This document shows, piece by piece, positions 26,559 to 39,078 of a DNA stretch of 64,000 nucleotides. How positions within the stretch are numbered: position 1 is the stretch's first letter; the number at the start of each line of letters is the position of its first letter. The notes under the pieces are model-generated. The model had not been told where the DNA came from and did no database searches. It worked only from the letters and a program-made list of their open reading frames with translations. The stretch lies in the NCBI GenBank assembly GCA_963793415.1, contig CAWCAC010000002.1, forward strand, positions 1,488,001 to 1,552,000. Direction: 5' to 3'. Source of the stretch: CAXMST01 sp963793415 (lineage in GTDB: Bacteria; Actinomycetota; Thermoleophilia; Solirubrobacterales; 70-9). Both the position numbers and the translations under genes were made by a program.

Positions 26559-26938
26559 GCGACGACGTCTGGATCGAGCTGCGTGGCCTGCGCGTCGAGG
26601 CGCGGATCGGGGTCACCGACGCCGAACTTGAGGCCGATCGGGTGCTGCTGATCGACATCGACCTGATCCCGCGTTCGTGCGCGGCTACCGAGACCGACGC
26701 GATCGAGGACACGGTCGACTACTCGCAGGTCGCAGCGATCGCCGAAGGGCTGGCGACCGCCGAGCCGCATCGGACGCTCGAGCGGCTCGCGGCGAAGATC
26801 GCCGACCGCGTCCTCGCCGACTGCGACTGCGACGAGGTCGGGGTCCGCGTCGCCAAGCCCGATCCGCCGATGCCACAGCCGGTCGACGCGGTCGCGGTCC
26901 GGGTTGCACGGGTGGCCGGTACCGCTGAGGCACCGTGA
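26555..26938 (+). CDS. folB: Dihydroneopterin aldolase
   Basis: A 127-residue enzyme of pterin synthesis that converts dihydroneopterin to hydroxymethyl-dihydropterin and glycolaldehyde. The N-terminal strand IELRGLRVEARIGVTDAELE and the later DTVDYSQVAAIAEGL match the family. GTG 26555 overlaps folP, and the stop overlaps folK by 4 nt. All three folate genes are thus translationally coupled. Confidence 0.93.
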   Translation: MSDDVWIELRGLRVEARIGVTDAELEADRVLLIDIDLIPRSCAATETDAIEDTVDYSQVAAIAEGLATAEPHRTLERLAAKIADRVLADCDCDEVGVRVAKPDPPMPQPVDAVAVRVARVAGTAEAP

Positions 26939-27483
26939 GCGGAGGAGAGCCCGGGATGATCGGCTACATCGGCCTCGGCTCGAACCTCGGCGACCGTCAC
27001 GCCCATCTGACCGCGGCGCTCGAGGGCCTCGACGCCGGCGGCGCCCGCGTCCTCCGCGTGTCCTCCCTCTACGAGACGGCCCCCTACGGCGAGTACCCCG
27101 AGCCGCAGCCGGACTTCCTCAACGCCGTGGTGGAGGTCCGCACCGGCCTGCCCCCGGTGGCGCTGCTCGCGCTCTGCAAGCAGATCGAGGCCGACCGGGG
27201 TCGCGACTTCGGCGGCCCCCGCCACGGACCGCGGCCGCTCGACCTCGACGTGCTGCTACTCGGGGACGCGGAGCTTGCGGTCCAGGACCTCGAGGTTCCC
27301 CACGCCGGCCTGACCGAGCGCCGCTTCGTGCTCGAGCCGCTGCTCGAGCTCTCGCCGGGGCTGCGGCTGCCGGACGGGACCCCGCTCGCCCCGAGCCTCG
27401 AGGCGGTCCGCGATCAGGAAGTGACGCCGGCCGGCTCCCTGAACGACCGCTTCCACTCCTCCGGCAGCGCCGACGGCGCGTAG
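26935..27483 (+). CDS. folK: 2-amino-4-hydroxy-6-hydroxymethyldihydropteridine pyrophosphokinase
   Basis: A 182-residue enzyme that transfers pyrophosphate from ATP to hydroxymethyl-dihydropterin, supplying FolP. Motifs: GYIGLGSNLGDRHAHL, YETAPYG, RPLDLDVLLLG and VPHAGLTERRFVLEPL. GTG 26935 overlaps folB by 4 nt. Its last 70 nt overlap the convergent GST-like gene in antisense. Confidence 0.94.
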   Translation: MSGGEPGMIGYIGLGSNLGDRHAHLTAALEGLDAGGARVLRVSSLYETAPYGEYPEPQPDFLNAVVEVRTGLPPVALLALCKQIEADRGRDFGGPRHGPRPLDLDVLLLGDAELAVQDLEVPHAGLTERRFVLEPLLELSPGLRLPDGTPLAPSLEAVRDQEVTPAGSLNDRFHSSGSADGA

Positions 27484-28172
27484 CCGGGGAAGTCGGGGAC
27501 GAGCCGCAGCGCGTAGTCGCCGCTGGGTCGGCCCTCGAAGGCGGGGCGGACGTCGTCGAGTGTCATCAGCAGCCGCAGCGAGGTCGCGATCTGGAAGTCG
27601 GCCGCGTTCGGCGTCTCGCCGCCGATCACGCCCTCGGCGAGCAGCCGGTCGGCCTCGTCGAGGATCGAGGGGAGGTTTTCGAGATCGCGGCGGACCGCCT
27701 CGTCGTCGGCCTCGTTGAACCGTTTCGAGAGGTAGACCAGCGGCGGCGCCGTCTTCGTCGCCAGCCCGACCGGCAGGCCGAGCCGGGCGCCCTCGAGGTA
27801 GCTGCGGCGCCCGCGCGGGTCGCGATCGAGGATGTTCCAGATGATCCGCCTCGGGATCGGCTGCAGGACCTCGTCGCCCCAGCGCTCGGCGGCCTCGACC
27901 TTCGCCCGGGCCTCCGGATCGGCGGGTAGCAACGCCGGCTCCGGTACGGCAGCATCGAGGGCGCGGGCGATTGCGCCGGTTCCCTGGGTGCGCTCGCCGT
28001 CGAGGATCAGCGCCGGCACGGTCATCGCCGGGAAGCCCGCGGCACGGAGCACGCCCTTCGAGATCACCGGGACCAGATCGATCCGCGTGTACTCGATGCC
28101 CTTGAGCTCGAGCATCAGCCTGGCGGCGAGCGATGGATGGGAGCCGGGGATCACAAAGAGTCTTGCCTTCAT
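27414..28172 (-). CDS. Glutathione S-transferase-like protein
   Basis: A 252-residue protein with an N-terminal thioredoxin-like domain (KARLFVIPGSHPSLAARLML, VPALILDGERTQGTGAI, where VPAL supplies the cis-Pro) and an all-helical C-terminal domain. This is the GST fold. Actinobacteria mostly lack glutathione, so the thiol used is uncertain. Its 3' end overlaps folK by 70 nt in antisense. TAGGAT (28185-28180) lies 7 nt before ATG 28172, and the divergent coaX start is only 46 nt away, so the two share a compact promoter region. Confidence 0.82.
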   Translation of the reverse strand: MKARLFVIPGSHPSLAARLMLELKGIEYTRIDLVPVISKGVLRAAGFPAMTVPALILDGERTQGTGAIARALDAAVPEPALLPADPEARAKVEAAERWGDEVLQPIPRRIIWNILDRDPRGRRSYLEGARLGLPVGLATKTAPPLVYLSKRFNEADDEAVRRDLENLPSILDEADRLLAEGVIGGETPNAADFQIATSLRLLMTLDDVRPAFEGRPSGDYALRLVPDFPGYAPSALPEEWKRSFREPAGVTS

Positions 28173-28179
28173 GCCGCCG

Positions 28180-28185
28180 ATCCTA
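28180..28185 (-). promoter_or_regulatory. -10 element TAGGAT, leaderless promoter of GST-like gene
   Basis: TAGGAT on the minus strand ends 7 nt before ATG 28172. Confidence 0.5.
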
Positions 28186-28203
28186 GTTCAGGTGCGTTGG
28201 GCC

Positions 28204-28209
28204 TAACCT
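28204..28209 (+). promoter_or_regulatory. -10 element TAACCT upstream of coaX
   Basis: TAACCT ends 9 nt before ATG 28219; no Shine-Dalgarno is present. Confidence 0.4.
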
Positions 28210-28218
28210 TCCGCGCTG

Positions 28219-28983
28219 ATGCTGCTCGCCGTAGACATCGGGAACACGCAGACCCACATCGGCTGCTTCGAGGGCTCGGAGCTGACCGAGAGTTGGCGCG
28301 TCGCGACCGACGCGTCGGCGACCGCGGACGAGCTCGCGCTCGCGATCTCCGGCCTCTGTGATCTGCGCTCGATCGAGTTCTCCCGCTTCGACTCGGCGAT
28401 CGTCTCCTCGGTCGTGCCGCGACTCGCTGCCGAGTACCGGCGCATGTGCGAGAGCTACCTCGGCCGCGACTGCCTCGTCGTCGGGCCGGCGCTGCGGACC
28501 GGCATGTCGATCAGGACCGAGAGCCCGCACGAAGTCGGCGCCGATCGGATCGTCAACGCCGTCGCCGCCTATGAGCGCTTCGGCGGCGCCTGCATCGTCG
28601 TCGACTTCGGCACCGCGATCACCTACGACGCGATCTCGGAGGCCGGTGAGTATCTCGGCGGCCTGATCGCACCGGGGATCGAGATCTCGATCGAGGCGCT
28701 CGCCAGCCGCGCAGCGAAGTTGCCGGAGATCGAGATCGTCAAGCCGGAGGCGGTGATCGGCCGCAACACCGCTCAGTCGATCCAGGCCGGCATCGTCTAC
28801 GGCTTCGCCGGCCAGATCGACGGCGTCACGCGGCGGCTGCTTGCCGAGCTCGGCGAGGGGACCGACGTCGTCGCCACCGGTGGCTACGCGAGCGCGATCG
28901 TCCCCTTCTGCAACGAGATCGATGAGGTCGACGACATGCTGACGCTGCGCGGCCTGCTGCTGATCAGGGAGCGCAACCGATGA
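28219..28983 (+). CDS. coaX: Type III pantothenate kinase
   Basis: A 254-residue ASKHA-fold kinase for the first step of CoA synthesis, the monovalent-cation-dependent CoaX type. Motifs: LAVDIGNTQTHIGCFEG (phosphate loop), VGADRIVNAVAAYERFGG, VVDFGTAITYDAISEAGEYLG and the terminal VVATGGYA. It overlaps the dihydrouridine synthase gene by 4 nt. Its position in the ftsH-to-lysS stretch matches Bacillus coaX. Confidence 0.95.
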   Translation: MLLAVDIGNTQTHIGCFEGSELTESWRVATDASATADELALAISGLCDLRSIEFSRFDSAIVSSVVPRLAAEYRRMCESYLGRDCLVVGPALRTGMSIRTESPHEVGADRIVNAVAAYERFGGACIVVDFGTAITYDAISEAGEYLGGLIAPGIEISIEALASRAAKLPEIEIVKPEAVIGRNTAQSIQAGIVYGFAGQIDGVTRRLLAELGEGTDVVATGGYASAIVPFCNEIDEVDDMLTLRGLLLIRERNR

Positions 28984-29993
28984 GCGAGCGCCCCGCACTC
29001 ACCGATCCGTTCCGGATCGGCGATGTCGAGATCGCCAACCGCGTCCTGCTGGCGCCGCTGGCCGGGATCGGCAACTGGTTCGTGCGCACCCAGGCCCGCC
29101 GCCACGGCGCCGGGCTGGCGGTGTCGGAGATGGTCTCCAGCCACGCGATCTACCACCGTAACGAGCGGACGATGCGGGACCTGCTCGTGATCCGACCCGA
29201 CGAGCACCCGGTCTCGATGCAGCTGTTCGGGGCTGATCCCGAAGTGATGCGGGAGGCGGCGGCCGTCGTCGCTGCGACCGGCGCCGACCTGATCGACCTG
29301 AACATGGGCTGCCCGGTCAAGAAGGTGTTGAAGACCGGCGCCGGTGCGGCGCTGATCTCGGACCCCGACCTCGCCGTCGCCGTCGCCGCAGCCGCGGTCG
29401 AAGGCGCGGGGGGCAAGCCGGTCACGGTCAAGATCCGCTCGGGAATGAGGACCGGTGACACCTCCGGCGTCGACGTCGGTGTTCGTCTCGTCGAGGAGGC
29501 CGGGGTCTCGGCGATCGGCTTCCACCCGCGGCCGGCGACGATCGGCCACAAGGGCCGGCCCGACTACGCGCTGGTCGGCGAGCTGTGCGGCCGTGTCGAC
29601 GTGCCGGTGATCGTCTCCGGCGGCCTCGCGAGCGCCGACCGGGCCCGGCGCGCCTACGCGGAGTCGGGGGCCGACGCGGTGATGATCGCCCGTGGCTCGT
29701 TCGGCTACCCGTGGATCTTCGAGGAGCTGACCGGGGCGCGGACCGAACCGCCGACCCGGGAGGAGATCGTCGACGAGCTGCTGTGGGTGATGGACCGGGC
29801 CGAAGAGCACTTCGGCGAGCGCGCCGCACGCTATCTGCGCAAGTTTTACCCGTGGTATCTGGAGCGGCTCGAGGTCGGCCGTCGTGAGGCCGATCTCTTC
29901 CAGCGTGTGGAGGACCTCGACGAGGCCCGTGAGATGGTCCGGGAGCTGCGCTTGGCGGCGCCCCGGGCGGGCTCATTGGCGGGCGTCAACTGA
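28980..29993 (+). CDS. dus: tRNA-dihydrouridine synthase
   Basis: A 337-residue FMN-dependent TIM-barrel enzyme that reduces uridines in tRNA D-loops. Motifs: LAPLAGIGNWFVR at the barrel start, NMGCPVKKVLKTGAGAALI containing the catalytic Cys, VTVKIRSGM, and VSGGLAS plus ARGSFGYPWIF in the FMN phosphate site. It corresponds in position to Bacillus dusB (yacF) between folK and lysS. ATG 28980 overlaps coaX by 4 nt. Confidence 0.93.
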   Translation: MSERPALTDPFRIGDVEIANRVLLAPLAGIGNWFVRTQARRHGAGLAVSEMVSSHAIYHRNERTMRDLLVIRPDEHPVSMQLFGADPEVMREAAAVVAATGADLIDLNMGCPVKKVLKTGAGAALISDPDLAVAVAAAAVEGAGGKPVTVKIRSGMRTGDTSGVDVGVRLVEEAGVSAIGFHPRPATIGHKGRPDYALVGELCGRVDVPVIVSGGLASADRARRAYAESGADAVMIARGSFGYPWIFEELTGARTEPPTREEIVDELLWVMDRAEEHFGERAARYLRKFYPWYLERLEVGRREADLFQRVEDLDEAREMVRELRLAAPRAGSLAGVN

Positions 29994-29999
29994 GCTTTC

Positions 30000-30037
30000 G
30001 CAACGGCCCTTGCGCGGGCAACGGCCGTTGCTATAGT
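30000..30037 (+). promoter_or_regulatory. greA promoter with perfect palindrome in the spacer
   Basis: TTGCGC (30010-30015) and TATAGT (30032-30037) are 16 bp apart. GCAACGGCCGTTGC (30018-30031) is a perfect 14-bp palindrome filling the spacer, and its half GCAACGGCC also occurs at 30000-30008. This looks like an operator. The leader to GTG 30166 is about 120 nt. Confidence 0.6.
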
Positions 30038-30165
30038 GGCGCGTCTTCCCGCCCGTGAGTCGGCTCCAATCGGCGCCGCGGATACGGGCATTTGCAGTCT
30101 TTGGGGGCGCTTCCGGCAGGGGCGCCAACCCGCGGAAAAGCGAAGTCGAGAAGAGGTTTCAAGTA

Positions 30166-30645
30166 GTGGCTCGCGAGTCCCTCATCACACCGGAAGGCCT
30201 TGAGAAGCTCAAGGAGGAACTGGACGTCCTGCAGACCGTGCGCCGCCGCGAGGTGGCGGAGCGGATCAAGGACGCGCGCGAGTTCGGTGACATCGCCGAG
30301 AACGCCGAGTACGACGACGCCAAGAACGAGCAGGCGATGCTCGAGAGCCGGATCATGCAGATGGAGGAGCGGATCCGGCGCGCGACCGTGATCGACGCCA
30401 AGGACGTCGACACGACCGCAGTCGGCGTCGGCGTCAAGGTCCACGTCAAGGACGAGAAGACCGGCGACTCGAAGAAGTTTCAGATCGTCGGCTCGGCCGA
30501 GTCGAACCTCGCCGAGGGCCGCCTCTCGCACGAGTCCCCGATCGGCCGCGCCCTGATGGGACACAAGCGCAACGACGTAGTCACCGTCGAGGTCCCCCGC
30601 GGCCCGAAGCGCAAGCTGAAGATCACAAAGATCGAAGCGGCCTAG
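30166..30645 (+). CDS. greA: Transcription elongation factor GreA
   Basis: A 159-residue factor that rescues backtracked RNA polymerase by stimulating transcript cleavage. The N-terminal antiparallel coiled coil (residues about 8-75) carries the acidic tip in REFGDIAENAEYDDAK; the C-terminal FKBP-like domain holds ESPIGRALMGHKRND. GTG 30166 is chosen because family members begin right before LITPEG and AGAGG lies 9 nt upstream. The longer frame to 30055 is leader. Confidence 0.94.
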   Translation: MARESLITPEGLEKLKEELDVLQTVRRREVAERIKDAREFGDIAENAEYDDAKNEQAMLESRIMQMEERIRRATVIDAKDVDTTAVGVGVKVHVKDEKTGDSKKFQIVGSAESNLAEGRLSHESPIGRALMGHKRNDVVTVEVPRGPKRKLKITKIEAA

Positions 30646-31196
30646 CCACCTGATCTGGCGGCACAGGACGCCGCTGCTCGGCGCCCCCGCGGCGCGAGTG
30701 CCTGTGGCCGTCCGAGGGGCGGCGACGAGGGGTCGAACGTGTGCGGCCGTCCGAGGGCGGCGATCAGTGCTCAGGCCGCTGATTTGCAGTGAGTGAGGGG
30801 AGATGGGGCGGGGCCGAGGGTGCCGGCGGCCGCTGGACTCTCGGCGGGGCCGGGGAAAGCGGCAGTCACCCGCGAGAGGTCCGCGCGCAGGGGATGTCCC
30901 GCGCGAAAGTTGCCCTGAGCGAAACAAACACTCGTCACGTCCCCAGGTCCCGAGGGTGACGCGGGTAACTGCCGGCCTGGACCCCACATCTGGTGTCTCG
31001 GAACTCGATCAGGCCCCGACCGGGCGAAGTCGGCCCTTTGAGAGTCGCTTTTCGACCTCATGGGGGCCCACTTCGCACCGACGCCCCGAATCCTCAACCG
31101 CCACCAACTTCACACCCCTCACTGCAACGCCCGCCTGCAGCCACGCCGGAGCCCTCCCCGAACCCTCGGCCGCGCCGGGGCTCCAACGCCCAGCCC
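30646..31196. other. Non-coding intergenic region between greA and GNAT gene
   Basis: No gene is evident in 551 bp. It holds a short palindromic block GACGCCGCTGCTCGGCG (30667-30683) that also follows the lpd gene at 42210, and a direct repeat of the form GGCCGTCCGAGGGCGGCGA at about 30703 and 30744. The motif TTTGCAGTGAGTGAGGGGAG (30783-30802) recurs inverted as CCCCTCACTGCAA at 31115-31127. The left half is G-rich and the right half C-rich on the top strand, as in the 8.6-kb gap. Confidence 0.6.
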
Positions 31197-31709
31197 TCAG
31201 CCGCGTCCGTCCACGTGCAGGTCCATCAGCGTGACGTCGAGGATGCGGCCGAACTTCTCGCCGGCGCGGCGCTGGGTGCCGATCGGCTCGAAGCCGAGCG
31301 AGCGGTGGACGCCGATGCTGGCCGGGTTGCTGTCGGCGATGCGGGCGAGCAGGACGCCGGCGCCGGTGCTCGGTGCGATCTCGATTGCCGCTGCGAGCAG
31401 GGCCTTGCCGTAGCCGCGGCCGCGGAAGGCGCGGTCGACATAGACCGAGACCTCCGCGGTCCGCACGTAGGCGCCGCGGGGCGACCACTGGGACAGGGAG
31501 CTCCAGCCGACCAGCTCGCCGCCGACCTCGCCGACCAGCACGGGGTAGCGGTCGGGGCGGTCGAGCAGCCAGCCGTCGTCGCGGCCGAGCACGCGGGGCT
31601 CGGTGTCGAAGGTCGTCATCTCGTGTTCGACCTCGTGGTTGTAGATCTCGAAGATCCGTCCCAGATCGGCGGCTGTGGCGGCGCGGATGTCGAGCTCGGG
31701 CGCGTTCAA
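31197..31709 (-). CDS. GNAT family N-acetyltransferase
   Basis: A 170-residue acetyltransferase of the phosphinothricin acetyltransferase-like GNAT group. Motif A is RAFRGRGYGKALLAAAIEIA (acetyl-CoA pyrophosphate binding); motif B follows in NPASIGVHRSLGFEPIGTQR. TTG 31709 is chosen because TACTCT (31723-31718) lies 8 nt before it and divergent lysS begins 43 nt away. The frame is open far upstream but only as antisense to lysS. Substrate unknown. Confidence 0.82.
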   Translation of the reverse strand: MNAPELDIRAATAADLGRIFEIYNHEVEHEMTTFDTEPRVLGRDDGWLLDRPDRYPVLVGEVGGELVGWSSLSQWSPRGAYVRTAEVSVYVDRAFRGRGYGKALLAAAIEIAPSTGAGVLLARIADSNPASIGVHRSLGFEPIGTQRRAGEKFGRILDVTLMDLHVDGRG

Positions 31710-31717
31710 GGCCGTCA

Positions 31718-31723
31718 AGAGTA
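31718..31723 (-). promoter_or_regulatory. -10 element TACTCT of GNAT gene
   Basis: TACTCT on the minus strand ends 8 nt before the TTG start at 31709. A plus-strand TACGCT (31736-31741) lies 10 nt before lysS ATG 31752, so two compact promoters are back to back. Confidence 0.4.
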
Positions 31724-31751
31724 GGGCGGTCCAGCTACGCTCGTCCGTCTT

Positions 31752-33248
<1,497 letters not shown>

Positions 33249-33575
33249 TTCCGCGGCGGCCCCGGAACCGGCGTAGCGCCTCTGGGGCGGGCACGCCTCC
33301 TGACGCATCGCTGAAGACGGTTCGCGACCGAATATCCGCAATCTCCGGGAATCCGCTCTCGTGCGTGACCGGGGGCAAAAGGTCGGCAGGCATGCCCGTC
33401 TATACTTCCGCCTCCGCGCAGTCGACAAACCGGAGGTCTAATCCATCGGCACCTTCGAGCCGAAGAAGAGGATGAAGACCGCCGGCGCTGCCGCGTTCCC
33501 CGGAAGCCTCCGGAGGGGCGCATCACAAGTCCGACCTACGAGCCCGAGATACTCAACCGCTACAACTTGATCTAG
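33249..33575. other. lysS-clpC intergenic region: promoter and leader of clpC
   Basis: TATACT (33401-33406) is the best -10 in the gap; no convincing -35 is seen. The leader of about 160 nt contains GGAGGT (33432-33437) followed 8 nt later by an ATC that opens a 43-codon frame (33445-33573 with TGA), and a second open frame that ends in TAG directly abutting the clpC ATG. No CtsR or McsA/McsB genes are here, unlike Bacillus. A CCTCCGGAGG palindrome lies in the middle. Whether a leader peptide exists is uncertain. Confidence 0.45.
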
Positions 33576-36215
<2,640 letters not shown>

Positions 36216-36323
36216 CGGCGCTGGCCACGATGGCGATCACGGCGGTCGCGATCGCGCCCCGCCGTCGCCAACAGGGTGCGTCCGTTGGCATAGGCTGCCC
36301 GTGGATGGGTAGACGGAGAAGCG

Positions 36324-39029
36324 ATGGCTGAGAAGGCACCGGATCGCAAGGGCGGGGACGCTACCGCCGACGTCGACCCCGAGGAGACCCGCGAGTGGGT
36401 GGAGGCGATCGACGCGGTGATCGGCGCCGACGGGCCCGCTCGCGCCGAGCAGCTGCTCAGCCAGGTCGTCGGCGAGGCGCACCGCAAGGGCGCGGCGATC
36501 GAGACCAGCGGCCCGACGCCTTACATCAACACGATCCACGCCGACGACCAGCCCGAGCTGCCGGGCGACCCTGCGATGGAGCGGCGCGTGCGCTCGCTCG
36601 TCCGCTGGAACGCGATCGCGACGATCCTCCGCGCCAACGCCGAGTCCTCCGAGCTCGGCGGCCACATCGCCTCCTACCAGTCGGCGGCGCTTCTCTATGA
36701 AACCGGCTTCAACCACTTCTGGCGCGCGCCCAGCGACGAACACGGGGGAGACCTGGTCTACATCCAGGGCCACAGCTCGCCGGGGATCTACGCGCGATCG
36801 TTCCTCGAGGGTCGATTGACGGAGGAGCAGATGGAGGGCTTCCGCCAGGAGGTCTCCCGCGACGGGCTCAGCTCCTATCCGCACCCGTGGCTGATGCCCT
36901 CCTACTGGCAGTTCCCGACGGTCTCGATGGGTCTGGGGCCGATCATGGCGATCCATCAGGCCTACTTCATGCGCTACCTCGACGATCGCGGGATCTCGGA
37001 GATGGGCGACCGCAAGGTCTGGTGCTTTCTCGGCGACGGCGAGACCGACGAGCCCGAGTCGCTCGGCGAGATCGGTCTGGCCGGGCGCGAGGGGCTCGAC
37101 AACCTCGTCTTCGTCGTCAACTGCAACCTGCAGCGCCTCGACGGCCCGGTGCACGGCAACGGCAAGATCATCCAGGTCCTGGAGACGATCTTCCGCGGCG
37201 CCGGCTGGAACGTGATCAAGGTGATCTGGGGCGACCGCTGGGACCCGCTGCTCGCCGCCGACGAAAGCGGCCTGCTGGTCGAGCGGATGGAGCAGGCGAT
37301 CGACGGCGAGTACCAGGTCTACAAGTCGCGCGACGGCGCCTACGTCCGCGAGCACTTCTTCGGCGCCCACCCCGAGCTCGCCAAGCGGGTCGAGGGCATG
37401 AGCGACGAGGAGATCTGGAACCTGAACCGCGGCGGCCACGACGCCGGCAAGGTCTATGCCGCCTTCAAGGCGGCTGCCGAGCACACCGGCCGGCCGACCG
37501 TGATCCTCGCGAAGACGATCAAGGGCTACGGGATGGGCGAGGCCGGCGAGGGCCAGAACGTCACTCACCAGCAGAAGAAGATGAACACCGAAGCGCTGAA
37601 GGCCTTCCGCGACCGCTTCGACCTCGAGATCAGCGACGAGGAGATCGAAGAGGTCGCCTTCCACCGCCCGCCCGACGACTCGCCCGAGATCACCTACATG
37701 AAAGAGCGCCGGAAGGAGCTCGGCGGCTATCTCCCCGCGCGCCGGACGAAGGTCTCGGAGCCGTTGCCGGTTCCCGATCTGGAGACCTTCAAGAGCGTGC
37801 TCGAGGGCACCGACGAGCGCGAGGTCTCGACGACGATGGCGTTCGTCCGGGTGCTGGCGGCGCTGCTCCGCGACAAGAAGATCGGCGATCGGATCGTGCC
37901 GATCGTGCCCGACGAGTCACGGACCTTCGGGATGGAGGGGATGTTCCGCCAGCTCGGGATCTACTCCCACGTCGGCCAGCTCTACGAGCCCGAGGACGCG
38001 GGCTCGATGATGTTCTACAAGGAGGACCAGAAGGGCCAGATCCTGCAGGAGGGGATCAACGAGGCGGGCGCGATGAGTGCCTGGATCGCGGCGGCGACGT
38101 CGTACTCGAACAACGACGTGCAGATGATCCCCTTCTACGTCTTCTATTCGATGTTCGGCTTCCAGCGGATTGGCGATCTCGCCTGGGCCGCCGGCGACTC
38201 GCGCGCCCGCGGTTTCCTGCTCGGCGGCACCGCGGGACGGACGACGCTCAACGGCGAGGGGCTTCAGCACGAGGACGGCCACAGCCACGTGCTCGCCGCG
38301 ACCGTCCCCAACTGCGTCTCCTACGACCCCGCCTACGGCCACGAGCTCGCGGTGATCGTCCAGGACGGGCTGCGGCGGATGGTCGGCGAGCAGGAGGACG
38401 TCTTCTACTACCTGACGATCGCGAACGAGAACTACGCGCACCCGCCGCTGCCGGAGGGGGCGGAGGAGGGGATCCTGCGCGGCATGCACCGGATTCGCGA
38501 GGCCGGCGGCGACGGTGGGGAGGGGGGCGAGGCGAAGATGCGGCTGCTCGGCTCGGGCCCGATCCTGCGCGAGTCGCTGGTCGCGGCCGAGCTGCTCGAG
38601 TCCGACTTCGACGTCGGCGCCGAGGTCTGGAGCGTGACGAGCTGGACCGAGCTGCGCCGCGACGGGATTGCCGCCGACCGCGAGGCCCGCCTCGCCGCCT
38701 CCGACGAGCGCCGCGAGACCTGGATCGAGCACTGCCTCGGCCGCGAGCCGGGCGCCCCGGTCATCGCCTCGAGCGACTACATGAAGGCGCTCGCCGACGG
38801 GATCCGGGCCTGGGTCCCGGGCCGCTACTCGGTGCTCGGCACCGACGGCTACGGCCGCAGCGACTTCCGCCGCCACCTGCGCGACTTCTTCGAAATCGAC
38901 GCCCGCCACATCGCGGTCGCCGCGCTGCAGGCGCTCGCCGACGACGGCAAGGGGCCGCGCTCGGCGGTCAAGGGCGCGATCGAGCGCTACGAGATCGACC
39001 CCGACAAGCCCGATCCGGCGGTCAGCTAG
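36324..39029 (+). CDS. aceE: Pyruvate dehydrogenase E1, homodimeric type
   Basis: A 901-residue thiamine-diphosphate enzyme that decarboxylates pyruvate and acetylates the lipoyl groups of E2. The AceE type is recognised by TPYINTIHADDQPELPGD near the N-terminus, HSSPGIYARSFLEGRL, the TPP motif CFLGDGETDEPES ending in VVNCNLQRLDGPV, and FSMFGFQRIGD-like segments (SMFGFQRIGDLAWAAGDSRA). ATG 36324 has GGAG 5 nt upstream; TAGGCT at 36291-36296 is a possible -10. First gene of an E1-E2-E3 operon; a hairpin covers the E2 ribosome-binding site just after its stop. Confidence 0.95.
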   Translation: MAEKAPDRKGGDATADVDPEETREWVEAIDAVIGADGPARAEQLLSQVVGEAHRKGAAIETSGPTPYINTIHADDQPELPGDPAMERRVRSLVRWNAIATILRANAESSELGGHIASYQSAALLYETGFNHFWRAPSDEHGGDLVYIQGHSSPGIYARSFLEGRLTEEQMEGFRQEVSRDGLSSYPHPWLMPSYWQFPTVSMGLGPIMAIHQAYFMRYLDDRGISEMGDRKVWCFLGDGETDEPESLGEIGLAGREGLDNLVFVVNCNLQRLDGPVHGNGKIIQVLETIFRGAGWNVIKVIWGDRWDPLLAADESGLLVERMEQAIDGEYQVYKSRDGAYVREHFFGAHPELAKRVEGMSDEEIWNLNRGGHDAGKVYAAFKAAAEHTGRPTVILAKTIKGYGMGEAGEGQNVTHQQKKMNTEALKAFRDRFDLEISDEEIEEVAFHRPPDDSPEITYMKERRKELGGYLPARRTKVSEPLPVPDLETFKSVLEGTDEREVSTTMAFVRVLAALLRDKKIGDRIVPIVPDESRTFGMEGMFRQLGIYSHVGQLYEPEDAGSMMFYKEDQKGQILQEGINEAGAMSAWIAAATSYSNNDVQMIPFYVFYSMFGFQRIGDLAWAAGDSRARGFLLGGTAGRTTLNGEGLQHEDGHSHVLAATVPNCVSYDPAYGHELAVIVQDGLRRMVGEQEDVFYYLTIANENYAHPPLPEGAEEGILRGMHRIREAGGDGGEGGEAKMRLLGSGPILRESLVAAELLESDFDVGAEVWSVTSWTELRRDGIAADREARLAASDERRETWIEHCLGREPGAPVIASSDYMKALADGIRAWVPGRYSVLGTDGYGRSDFRRHLRDFFEIDARHIAVAALQALADDGKGPRSAVKGAIERYEIDPDKPDPAVS

Positions 39030-39077
39030 CGATGCCTCCTCCCACGCCGGCACATCACCGCGGAAGGAGGCATCGCT
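39028..39077 (+). promoter_or_regulatory. Hairpin sequestering the E2 Shine-Dalgarno
   Basis: AGCGATGCCTCCT (39028-39040) pairs perfectly with AGGAGGCATCGCT (39065-39077), 13 bp with a 24-nt loop. It begins at the aceE stop codon. The consensus Shine-Dalgarno AGGAGG (39065-39070), 8 nt before the E2 ATG, is entirely within the stem, so translation of E2 should depend on opening it. Confidence 0.75.
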
Positions 39078-39078
39078 G

